This document shows, one piece after another, positions 8,246-15,040 of a stretch of DNA of 20,415 bases. The notes under the pieces were generated by a model. That model made no database searches, was not told where the DNA came from, and saw only the letters and a list, made by a program, of their open reading frames with translations. The DNA lies in NCBI GenBank assembly GCA_963205525.1, contig CAUJJP010000011.1, forward strand, positions 1 to 20,415, read 5' to 3'. Each line of letters begins with the position of its first letter. The stretch's first letter is position 1. A program made the position numbers and the translations under genes. Origin of the DNA: Pseudomonadota bacterium (GTDB lineage: Bacteria; Pseudomonadota; Gammaproteobacteria; Burkholderiales; Burkholderiaceae).

Positions 8246-8328
8246 CGGCGGCCGGCCCTCGGGTGATCGCAGGCTGGTGATTGTGGCTGCGCCCTCGCGC
8301 ATGCCGCATGACGCATGTCGGTGCGCGG

Positions 8329-8372
8329 GTGCAGCCACGTCCGGCCTGCGGCCCTCAAGCCCGTGGCTGCAC
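8329..8372. other. 11-bp inverted repeat at the 3' end of the OsmC gene
   Basis: GTGCAGCCACG (8329-8339) is the exact reverse complement of CGTGGCTGCAC (8362-8372). The 22-base loop includes the OsmC stop codon (8355-8357 on the minus strand). There is no T-run. It may act as a transcript end or a barrier between the OsmC gene and the M16 operon, which it precedes by about 85 bases. Confidence 0.4.
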
Positions 8373-8819
8373 GCGCACCGTGCTGCGCACCGAGTGGGCG
8401 ATGAAGCAGGCCTCGTGTGCCGCGTGGTGCAGCTGCGCCAGCGCCGCCGGATCGGGCGTGCGCGCGCCCGCGAAGCGCACCTGAGGCTGCAGCACGACCT
8501 CGGTCATCGCCAGCCGGCCGTCGCCATCCTTGGCCAGGGTGCCGCGCGCATCGTCCTCGTAGTGGTCGACGCACCAGCCGGCGCGGCAGGCCAGGTCCAG
8601 GAACCACAGCATGTGGCAGCTGGAAAGCGCGGCGACGAACATCTCCTCCGGGTCGACCGCGGCCGGGTCGCTGCAGGGCGGCGGCACCACCGACGGCGAG
8701 GCCGAGCCGGCGATGTCCAGCCCGCCGTCGAACTGCAGGCGGTGGGCGCGGCTGTAGCGGCGGTCGGTGAAGACCTGCTCGCCGCGGGACCAGAGGATGC
8801 GGGCGTGGTATTGGCTCAT
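8355..8819 (-). CDS. OsmC family peroxidase-like protein
   Basis: A 154-residue cytoplasmic OsmC/Ohr superfamily protein; members reduce organic hydroperoxides with a pair of cysteines. The first, C68, lies in DPEEMFVAALSSCHMLWFL and the second, C138, in HEACFIAHSVRSTV, both in the positions expected for peroxidatic and resolving residues. Family openings are also present (HARILWSRGEQVFTDRRYSR and FDGG). The ATG at 8819 is chosen because a strong GGAGAGGA lies 10 bases ahead on the minus strand; two upstream ATGs lack one. It resembles the general OsmC-like subgroup more than Ohr, so the substrate is uncertain. No adjacent OhrR/MarR regulator is present. Confidence 0.9.
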   Translation of the reverse strand: MSQYHARILWSRGEQVFTDRRYSRAHRLQFDGGLDIAGSASPSVVPPPCSDPAAVDPEEMFVAALSSCHMLWFLDLACRAGWCVDHYEDDARGTLAKDGDGRLAMTEVVLQPQVRFAGARTPDPAALAQLHHAAHEACFIAHSVRSTVRVQPRA

Positions 8820-9099
8820 CGGGTGCAAGTCCTCTCCTGGCGCCATGCCGCGCCATCCAGGTTCAGGATATGCAGAGGGTCCGGCGGCCGGCGCCGCCAG
8901 GCCATGCACCGCATGTTAGGGCTTGTGCCGGCGCGACCCTCGATCCGAGGCGTACAGGGCCCCGGAAGGCGCAGCACGCCATCCTCCCGACCGATGACGC
9001 ACAGCCGCTGCCGCAGGCATCGTCCACAGCCCAGTGGATGGCAGGCGCACGCCGACGGCCGATGCTGACGCCACCCCGCACCCACCCAGGAGCCCCGCC
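8820..9099. other. Divergent intergenic region
   Basis: 280 bases between two divergently oriented starts, so it should hold promoters for both. A GC-only hairpin (GGCGGC at 8883-8888 with GCCGCC at 8893-8898) is visible. No confident -35/-10 pair, operator or small gene was found. Confidence 0.5.
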
Positions 9100-9399
9100 A
9101 TGTCCACACCTGCGGCACCCTCATCGCCCCGCCGTACCCGCATGGAACGTGCCGTCGGCACGCTCGGTGCCGTCCTCGGCACCGGGCTGACCGTGGGCGC
9201 CATCGTCTGGCAGTTCGATCAAGCCGGGCCGGCCCGCTGGCGTATCCCCGAGGCCCACGTGCTCGCTGCCGCAGCTGAATGCCGAGCGACCGATGGTCGG
9301 CCGGCCGACCACCGCTGCATCGCCGCCGTGCTGGCCCGGCCGGCACTGGGCGCCACACAGCTCGCCTCGGCGGCAAATTCGCCCTCCGTCGAGCCCTGA
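9100..9399 (+). CDS. Small single-pass membrane protein, hypothetical
   Basis: A 99-residue protein I cannot assign to a family. The ATG at 9100 has AGGAG at 9088-9092, seven bases ahead, which supports a real gene. A basic N-terminus (SSPRRTRMERAVG) precedes one hydrophobic helix at about residues 18-38 (VGTLGAVLGTGLTVGAIVWQF). A polar, Ala-rich tail follows with two cysteines, C61 and C73, in ECRATDGRPADHRC. With the positive end first, the tail should be periplasmic, where the cysteines could form a disulfide (inference). It stands alone on the plus strand, divergent from the OsmC gene and 420 bases ahead of the next gene. Confidence 0.65.
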   Translation: MSTPAAPSSPRRTRMERAVGTLGAVLGTGLTVGAIVWQFDQAGPARWRIPEAHVLAAAAECRATDGRPADHRCIAAVLARPALGATQLASAANSPSVEP

Positions 9400-9819
9400 G
9401 GCTGCGCGCGGCTGGACCGGACCCAAGATCCGGTCAGGCCGTCGGCCCCAGCCGTTCATGCGGCGTGCGCCGGCTCAGCCCGCCCCGGGATGGGTCGGCA
9501 CCGAGGGCCGCTGGCTCGGGTGCGTGGCGCCGCCTCGCAGGCGGCGGAATTCGTTGCAGTCCGCCCCTGAGCGCAGACAAAGGTCTGGCCGTGGCGCGCT
9601 GTGGTTCAACGTCGGGTGCACTTTCAGTCAAGCAGCTGCGCCCGCCCGGCCATCTACTGTGCCTCGCTCGTGCAAGACATGGTCCACAGCGCCAGTACGC
9701 CGCCGCCCGAGTCTGTTCACTAACCGCCCCCGTTCTGCGGTGCCGCCAGGCCGGCGGCCATGCGCTTGCCAGCCGCTCGCACGATACGTCGAAAGCAACG
9801 TCAAGAGGGGAGGATTGCC
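9400..9819. other. 420-base leader region ahead of the flavoprotein/TRAP operon, no gene seen
   Basis: No reading frame here has both a ribosome site and protein-like composition. Two perfect hairpins are visible: GACCGGA (9415-9421) with TCCGGTC (9429-9435), just after the small membrane protein and a plausible transcript end without T-run; and CGCCGCCT (9528-9535) with AGGCGGCG (9539-9546). The last 200 bases are less GC-rich and probably contain the operon promoter and untranslated leader. I could not pick a convincing promoter. Confidence 0.5.
9415..9435 (+). terminator. Possible terminator hairpin after the small membrane protein
   Basis: A 7-bp perfect stem (GACCGGA/TCCGGTC) with a 7-base loop (CCCAAGA), 16 bases after the stop codon at 9399. 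The lack of a following T-run makes intrinsic termination uncertain. Confidence 0.35.
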
Positions 9820-10545
9820 TTGCTATACCAGAAGGAAACACCCGACTTCACGGGCCAGGAAACACTCTTCGGGTTGACTGAACAGAGCACCAACGAAGAG
9901 GTGAAGAACAAGGCCTTCGACCTGATTCGTCAGGTGCGCACCATGCCTGCCGCCACCGTCACCGAGGATGGTTGCCCGGACGGCAGAGTGATCGACTTCT
10001 GCATCCTCAGCGACAACAACATCTATTTCATCGGCTCCAAGGGAAAGTCGTTCCACCGCCAGCTGATGAACAAGCCGATGATCGTGCTCAATGTGCGGAT
10101 CGGCAGATGGTCGTCACTGCGCCTGAGTGCGACGGTCAAGGTCGTCAGCCACGACAGGAAGATCTGGGACGAGTTCTTCCTCTACAACAAGGGCACGGCC
10201 TCCATGTACAGCACCAACATGGAGATCCTGGACCTCTTCTGGCTCGACAAGGGCGAAGGCGAGATCTTCCAGTTGGTAGAGGACGAATCGCTGCGGCGGA
10301 TGCGATTCGCCTACGGCGGAATGCAAACGCGGCCGTGGAACTACCACATCCACATGGACAACTGCACCAGCTGCGACGCCTGCTTTCAGGCTTGCCGCGA
10401 AGGCGCCATCCTGGTCGACGGGGACAACTACAGCATCGATCACATGCGCTGCAACGAGTGCGGGAAGTGCTATGTCGCGTGCCCCGCCGACGCCATCTCG
10501 TTTCGCCTGTACGACGACGCCTGGCACAAGAGGGTCATGGGCTAG
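9820..10545 (+). CDS. Flavin split-barrel (pyridoxamine 5'-phosphate oxidase-like) protein fused to a 2x[4Fe-4S] ferredoxin domain
   Basis: A 241-residue cytoplasmic redox protein of two parts. Residues about 28-155 look like an FMN-binding split barrel: KAFDLIRQVRTMPAATVTEDG, then VIDFCILSDNNIYFIGSKGKSFHRQL and NKPMIVLNVR. Residues about 176-230 are a bacterial ferredoxin with two full cluster motifs: C182-C185-C188-C192 and C211-C214-C217-C221-P222. Start is taken as TTG at 9820, because GGGGAGGA (9807-9814) is the best ribosome site and there is no good ATG; the open frame reaches back to 9760. The sequence shows likely electron transfer between iron-sulfur clusters and flavin; the substrate is unknown. 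The TRAP transporter starts 32 bases later, so they probably form one operon. GC is lower than in the flanks. Confidence 0.87.
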   Translation: MLYQKETPDFTGQETLFGLTEQSTNEEVKNKAFDLIRQVRTMPAATVTEDGCPDGRVIDFCILSDNNIYFIGSKGKSFHRQLMNKPMIVLNVRIGRWSSLRLSATVKVVSHDRKIWDEFFLYNKGTASMYSTNMEILDLFWLDKGEGEIFQLVEDESLRRMRFAYGGMQTRPWNYHIHMDNCTSCDACFQACREGAILVDGDNYSIDHMRCNECGKCYVACPADAISFRLYDDAWHKRVMG

Positions 10546-10577
10546 CAAGTGATCAGCAACAGAAGACGGAGGATGTC

Positions 10578-11588
10578 ATGAAGAGATGTCTGCATCTGTT
10601 CCTCGGCATGTGGCTGGGCGCCCTGCTGTGCGTCGCGCCGGCTCTGGCCGCCGACGGGGGGATCACCCTGCGAATGGGACACGCAGGACCGGTGAATTCG
10701 AGCCTCGATGTGGGGCTGCGGAACATCGCCAAGGAGATCCAGGCCAAGTCCAACGGCGCGATCACCATCCAGGTCTACCCGCAGAGCCAACTGGGCAGTG
10801 AGGAGGTGATGCTCGATTCCGTGGCGTCGGGCACGCTGGACATCGCCATCCCCAGCACATCGGTCCTGGCGACCATCATTCCCCAGTTCAACGCCCTCTC
10901 GCTGCCATTCCTCTTCAACGACGATGCGGAGTTCCACAATGTTGTCGGCACCACGGATTTCATAGATCGGACGAACGCGCTTTTTGCCGGAAAGAACGTC
11001 GTCATCGTCGGCTATCTGAACGCCATGATGCGGGGACTGTCGAACACCCGCAAGGAGGTCCGCAGCCCGGCCGACATGCGCGGGCTGAAGATTCGCGTCA
11101 TGGCCGGCCCGATCTACACGGACATGTTCAGGGCGATGGGCGTCACCACTTCGACGATCCCGTTTGCCGAGCTCTACAGCGCGTTGCAGCAGGGGGTGGT
11201 GGACGGCGAGGACAACAACCTCTACGTCATGAACATCGTCAAGCTGATGGAGGTGGAGAAGCATCACACGGTGCTGAACCATACGGTGCAGTGCAATGTC
11301 TTCATGGTGAATGAAGGGGTTTGGAAGAAGCTCTCGGCGGCTCACCAGAGCGTTGTCAGGGAGGCCATCAACAGGCATGTCGCAGGCTCCCTGGAAGTCC
11401 TGAAGAAAGACGTCGCAGATGCGGAGAAGGCCGCCGCGGCGAAGAATGTCAAGGTCGTTCGGCTCAGTGGCGCCGAACTGCAGGTCTTTCGTGACGCCGT
11501 CAAACCGGTGCATGCCAAGTACCGCAGCGTGGTCGGCAGCGACTTCTATGACTACCTGATGAAGCAGGTCGACCAGCAACGCAGGTAG
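10578..11588 (+). CDS. dctP: TRAP transporter solute-binding protein, DctP family
   Basis: A 336-residue periplasmic receptor for a TRAP uptake system. The signal peptide is clear (KRCLHLFLGMWLGALLCVAPALA, cleavage before AD near residue 24). The mature protein shows the DctP pattern: ITLRMGHAGPVNSSLDVG, VYPQSQLGSEEVMLDSVASGTLDIAIPS, LSLPFLF, then GLKIRVMAGPIY with the conserved ligand-binding Arg (R173), and FAELYSALQQGVVDGEDNN. The Arg usually grips a carboxylate, so an organic acid ligand is likely, but the exact compound cannot be read. CGGAGGA just before the ATG is a strong ribosome site. It is followed by the DctQ and DctM genes, giving a complete transporter. No lipobox. Confidence 0.95.
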   Translation: MKRCLHLFLGMWLGALLCVAPALAADGGITLRMGHAGPVNSSLDVGLRNIAKEIQAKSNGAITIQVYPQSQLGSEEVMLDSVASGTLDIAIPSTSVLATIIPQFNALSLPFLFNDDAEFHNVVGTTDFIDRTNALFAGKNVVIVGYLNAMMRGLSNTRKEVRSPADMRGLKIRVMAGPIYTDMFRAMGVTTSTIPFAELYSALQQGVVDGEDNNLYVMNIVKLMEVEKHHTVLNHTVQCNVFMVNEGVWKKLSAAHQSVVREAINRHVAGSLEVLKKDVADAEKAAAAKNVKVVRLSGAELQVFRDAVKPVHAKYRSVVGSDFYDYLMKQVDQQRR

Positions 11589-11610
11589 CGCGCCCCGGAG
11601 CGCACCCGCC

Positions 11611-12117
11611 ATGCTGCGGCACATCGTCGGCCTGCTGGGCCGCATCGAGGTCTTCACGATGGTCTTCCTGATCAGCCTGCTGTGTCTGCTGATCGTGCTG
11701 GAGATCGTCCTGCGATCCCTGTTCGCGACCGGCCTGTCGTGGCTGGAGGAGTTCAGCCGCTATGCGCTGGTCGTCGGCACCTTTCTGGGTGCCAGCATCG
11801 CCGTCAAGAACGACGAGCACCCCAGGATGCTGGCGCTCCTGCAGGGTCTGCCGGGGCGTTCGCAGCACCTTGTCTGCGCCGGCCGCGACATCGCGCTCGG
11901 CTTCTTCCTGCTGCTGCTCGACTATTACGGGTGGCTGCAGGTGAGGAATCTGATGCGCATCGGCACCCAGGCATCGACGATGCCGGTTCCACTCTGGAGC
12001 GTCTATTTCATCATTCCGGTCAGCATCCTGGTGATGGCGATTCGCAGTTTCCTGTGCGCCAGAACCAGCATCCGCGCCTGGCGCGGGGAAGCCATCGCCA
12101 AAGAGGCCGCGCCATGA
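11611..12117 (+). CDS. dctQ: TRAP transporter small permease, DctQ family
   Basis: A 168-residue inner-membrane protein with four hydrophobic helices: about residues 12-37, 48-66, 88-107 and 127-147. The family signature lies between helices 1 and 2 (EIVLRSLFATGLSWLEEFSRYALVVGTFLGASIAVK), with the conserved W-x-E-E and GA. It pairs with the large permease in sodium-driven TRAP uptake. GGAG at 11597-11600 supports the ATG. The start lies 22 bases after the receptor gene, and the stop overlaps the next start as ATGA (12114-12117), so translation is coupled. Confidence 0.93.
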   Translation: MLRHIVGLLGRIEVFTMVFLISLLCLLIVLEIVLRSLFATGLSWLEEFSRYALVVGTFLGASIAVKNDEHPRMLALLQGLPGRSQHLVCAGRDIALGFFLLLLDYYGWLQVRNLMRIGTQASTMPVPLWSVYFIIPVSILVMAIRSFLCARTSIRAWRGEAIAKEAAP

Positions 12118-13385
12118 TTGCCGCGATCTGCTTCGTGGTCCTGCTGCTGCTCGGTCTGCCTTTCGCGTTCACCGTGCTGGCGACCACCACGATCGGCATC
12201 CTGATCAGTTCGCCAACCCCGCTGCAGATCGTCATTCAGCAGCTCTTCAGCGGCATGAACAGCTACATCCTGCTGGCGATCCCGTTCTTTCTCATGTCGG
12301 GGGCACTGGCGGCCAAGGGAAGCACGTCGATGTACCTAATCAAGGTTATGCAGCTGATCTTCGGAAGGATCAGCGGTGGCAGCCTGATCGCCACCATCAT
12401 CGCGTGCACGTTCTTCGCGGCGATCTCGGGCTCGGGCGTGGCGACGATCATCGCGATCGGCACGATCATGATTCCGCAGCTGACGAAGGAGCGGTACCCC
12501 GAAGGCATGGCCTTGGGTGCAGTGACCGGAGCCGGTCCGATCGGCATCCTCATTCCCCCGAGCGCGCCCATGGTCGCCCTTTGCGTGGCGCTCGGAACGT
12601 CTGTCGGCGCCCAGTTCATGGCCGGGTTCGGCCCCGGTCTGCTGGTCGCCGCGGCCTGGTCGGTCTATGCCTACCTGGCTTCCAGAAAGCTGGACGTGGC
12701 CGAGCCGCAGCAGCTTGGCGCGCAGGAAGCAATGCGGGTGATCGGCAAGGCGATTCCAGCGCTCCTGTTCCCGGTCATCATTCTGGGTGGCATCTACGCC
12801 GGAATCGCCACGCCGACCGAAGCGGCGGCCTTGTCGGTGGTGTATGTCGCGGTGGTCGAGCTGTTCGTCTACCGGACGACCACCGTCGAGAAGATCTACG
12901 CGGACCTGGCCAGGGGACTGGTGTCCTCGGCCAGTCTGGTCTTCATCATGGCCTGCGCCACCGTCATGGCCTGGTTCGTCACGACCCAGCAGATCCCTGC
13001 GCAGATCAACGACTTCATCATCGAGACGGCACTCTCCAAGACCGCTTTCATGCTCTTGTTCATCGCGGTGTTCTTTGCGCTGGGGTTCGTGGTGGATGTC
13101 TTCTCGCTGATCATCATCGTTGCCCCGATGCTCAAGCCGACGCTGGTCGCCTACGACATTGATCTGATCCACTTCGGGATCCTGTGCGTGATGCTCACCC
13201 AGATCGCCTTCACCACGCCTCCCTTCGGCCTCGGTCTGTTCGTCACGATGGGCATGACCAAGAAGGGCTTGTGGCAGATCGCACGCGCTGCGGCGCCGTA
13301 CACGATCTTGCTGGCCGTCATCACGCTGGCGGTGGCTTTCGTGCCGGCACTGGCGCTGTGGCTTCCCGGGCTGTTGTTGCACTGA
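12114..13385 (+). CDS. dctM: TRAP transporter large permease, DctM family
   Basis: A 423-residue inner-membrane protein, the ion-coupled transport subunit of the TRAP system. Multiple hydrophobic segments run throughout. Diagnostic stretches are FSGMNSYILLAIPFFLMSGALA, FFAAISGSGVATIIAIGTIM (about residues 100-119), GAGPIGILIPPSAPMV (about 139-153) with the conserved IPPS, and IATPTEAAALSVVYV further on. The C-terminus keeps FVVDVFSLIIIVAPMLKP and FTTPPFGLGLFV. Length is normal for the family (about 425). It overlaps the DctQ gene by four bases and is the last gene of the operon; a convergent gene ends 63 bases downstream. Confidence 0.95.
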   Translation: MIAAICFVVLLLLGLPFAFTVLATTTIGILISSPTPLQIVIQQLFSGMNSYILLAIPFFLMSGALAAKGSTSMYLIKVMQLIFGRISGGSLIATIIACTFFAAISGSGVATIIAIGTIMIPQLTKERYPEGMALGAVTGAGPIGILIPPSAPMVALCVALGTSVGAQFMAGFGPGLLVAAAWSVYAYLASRKLDVAEPQQLGAQEAMRVIGKAIPALLFPVIILGGIYAGIATPTEAAALSVVYVAVVELFVYRTTTVEKIYADLARGLVSSASLVFIMACATVMAWFVTTQQIPAQINDFIIETALSKTAFMLLFIAVFFALGFVVDVFSLIIIVAPMLKPTLVAYDIDLIHFGILCVMLTQIAFTTPPFGLGLFVTMGMTKKGLWQIARAAAPYTILLAVITLAVAFVPALALWLPGLLLH

Positions 13386-13421
13386 AGCGCACCTGAGCGA
13401 GGCCGCTGTGTACGCCCTGCA

Positions 13422-13435
13422 GCCGCGCCGGCGGC
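13422..13435. terminator. Weak candidate bidirectional terminator
   Basis: In the 63-base gap between convergent genes, GCCGC (13422-13426) can pair with GCGGC (13431-13435) across a GCCG loop. The stem is short and there is no T-run. Position between two converging stops is the main reason to mention it. Confidence 0.25.
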
Positions 13436-13448
13436 GCGTGTACCGGTC

Positions 13449-15002
13449 TCAGGTCCCGCAGAAGGTCTGGTAGACGGCGGTCAACTCGGCCGGCGCCGGC
13501 CGACCATAGGGCGCCAGCGCGGGCGTCTCGTCGAAGGGGCGGTACAGGGCTGACAGCAGGCGTTCGAAGGGCTGGAGATTGGCATCGTCGGACGCCGCAC
13601 GCAAGGCTTCCTCGACGCGCTGGTGGCGCGGGATGACGAAGGGGTTGACTGCGCGCATGCGCTGCGCCCGCAGCCGGCCAGCGTGCAGCGCTTCGTCGCC
13701 ACGGGTCGCGTCTTCAGCGGCACAGCGCGCGCGCCAGCGCTGCAGCCAGTCGGCCGCCGCCGCCGGCTCGGCGAAGAGCGCGCGCCAGCGGGAAGGGCCA
13801 GCCTCCAGCGCCTCCTGCGCCTCATCCGCCAGCCAGCGCCACCCGAGGGTGAAATCCACCGCCTGCTTGTGCAGCAGGGCAAGGAAGTCGTCGGCCAGCG
13901 AGGCATCGCCCGCGTGCGCTTGCTGCAGCCCCAGCTTAGCGCGCTGGCCGGCGCGCCAGCAGGTGTCGAAGCGTTCTGGAAAGGCCTTGAGGACGGCGCC
14001 GGCCTGGTCGATGGCGTGTCGCGCGGCCGCTTCGTCGTCGACGTCGGCCATCAAGGGCAGCAGCGCCTCGGCCAGCCGTGCCAGGTTCCAGCGCGCGATC
14101 AGCGGCTGCTGGCCGAAGGCGTAGCGGCCGCCGTGGTCGATGCTGCTGAACACCGCCGCCGGGTCGTAGGCCTCGATGAAGGCACAGGGGCCGTAGTCGA
14201 TGGTCTCGCCGGAAATCGTGGTGTTGTCGGTGTTCATCACGCCGTGCACGAAGCCGACGTTCATCCACTGCGCCACCAGCGCGGCCTGGCGCTGCGCCAC
14301 CGCCTCCAGCAGGGCCAGGGCACGGTCGGGGCGCGACGCCAGCGCCGGGTCGTGGCGCGCGAGGGCGTAGTCCAGCATCCGGCCCAGGCCGTCCAGGTCG
14401 CCGCGCGCGGCCAGGTACTCGAAGCTGCCCACGCGCAGATGGCTGGCCGCCACCCGCGCCAGCACCGCACCGGGCAGCGGCTGCTCGCGCAGCACGGTTT
14501 CGCCGGTGGCGGCCACCGCCAGCGCGCGCGTGGTCGGGATGCCCAGCGCGTGCATGGATTCGCCGAGCAGCACCTCGCGCAGCATGGGACCGACGGCGGC
14601 CTTGCCGTCGGCGCCGCGCGCGAACGGCGTGCGTCCCGATCCCTTGAGCGCGAGGTCGCGGCGGCGGCCGTGGCGGTCCATCAACTCGCCCAGCAGCAGG
14701 GCGCGGCCGTCGCCGAGCTGGGGCGAGAAGCCGCCGAACTGGTGCCCGGCGTAGGCCTGCGCCAGCGGCTGTGCGCCCTCGGGCACCCGGTTGCCGGCGA
14801 AGACCTCGGCCCCGGCCGGGGTGGCGAGCGCGTCCGCGTCCAGCCCCAGCTCCTCGGCCAGCGCCCGGTTCAGGAAAAGCAGGCGCGGCGCCGGCACCCG
14901 CGCCGGCTGCCATGGCACAAAGGTGCCGGGCAGCTCGCGCGCCCAGCTGTTGTCGAAATCGAGGCGCGGCAGGGCGGCGGCCGGAGACGGGAGGGCGTTC
15001 AT
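13449..15002 (-). CDS. selO: Protein adenylyltransferase SelO (YdiU/UPF0061 family)
   Basis: A 517-residue pseudokinase-fold enzyme that transfers AMP from ATP to protein hydroxyls (established for E. coli SelO; linked there to redox control). The family start is LDFDNSWARELPGTFVPWQP. The nucleotide site is seen in LGDGRALLLGE and LALKGSGRTPFARGADGKAAVGPMLREVLLGESM (K120 region), and the active site in GVMNTDNTTISGETIDYGPCAFIEAYDP with N260 and D269, which correspond to the E. coli metal/catalytic residues by spacing. The C-terminus ends FCGT, keeping a Cys near the end where some eukaryotic SelO proteins have selenocysteine. The length is a little above the E. coli form. It stands between convergent and same-strand neighbours with no obvious operon partner. 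Confidence 0.94.
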   Translation of the reverse strand: MNALPSPAAALPRLDFDNSWARELPGTFVPWQPARVPAPRLLFLNRALAEELGLDADALATPAGAEVFAGNRVPEGAQPLAQAYAGHQFGGFSPQLGDGRALLLGELMDRHGRRRDLALKGSGRTPFARGADGKAAVGPMLREVLLGESMHALGIPTTRALAVAATGETVLREQPLPGAVLARVAASHLRVGSFEYLAARGDLDGLGRMLDYALARHDPALASRPDRALALLEAVAQRQAALVAQWMNVGFVHGVMNTDNTTISGETIDYGPCAFIEAYDPAAVFSSIDHGGRYAFGQQPLIARWNLARLAEALLPLMADVDDEAAARHAIDQAGAVLKAFPERFDTCWRAGQRAKLGLQQAHAGDASLADDFLALLHKQAVDFTLGWRWLADEAQEALEAGPSRWRALFAEPAAAADWLQRWRARCAAEDATRGDEALHAGRLRAQRMRAVNPFVIPRHQRVEEALRAASDDANLQPFERLLSALYRPFDETPALAPYGRPAPAELTAVYQTFCGT

Positions 15003-15040
15003 GGCCGCGAGTGTGAGGGCTGGCGCGTTTGGCGGCGGCG

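Noticed and set aside
6722..8266. 514-residue plus-strand frame across the M16 pair
   Set aside because: Antisense to two recognised peptidase-family genes; no motif in the translation.
5310..8309. Single 999-residue minus-strand frame
   Set aside because: Only its last 487 residues are the inactive M16 protein. The upstream half is an out-of-frame translation of the catalytic M16 gene, so it is not a fusion protein.
9279..9881. Plus-strand frames of about 200 residues in the 9.3-9.9 kb region
   Set aside because: No ribosome site, overlap with a supported small gene and with the flavoprotein start, and low-quality composition.
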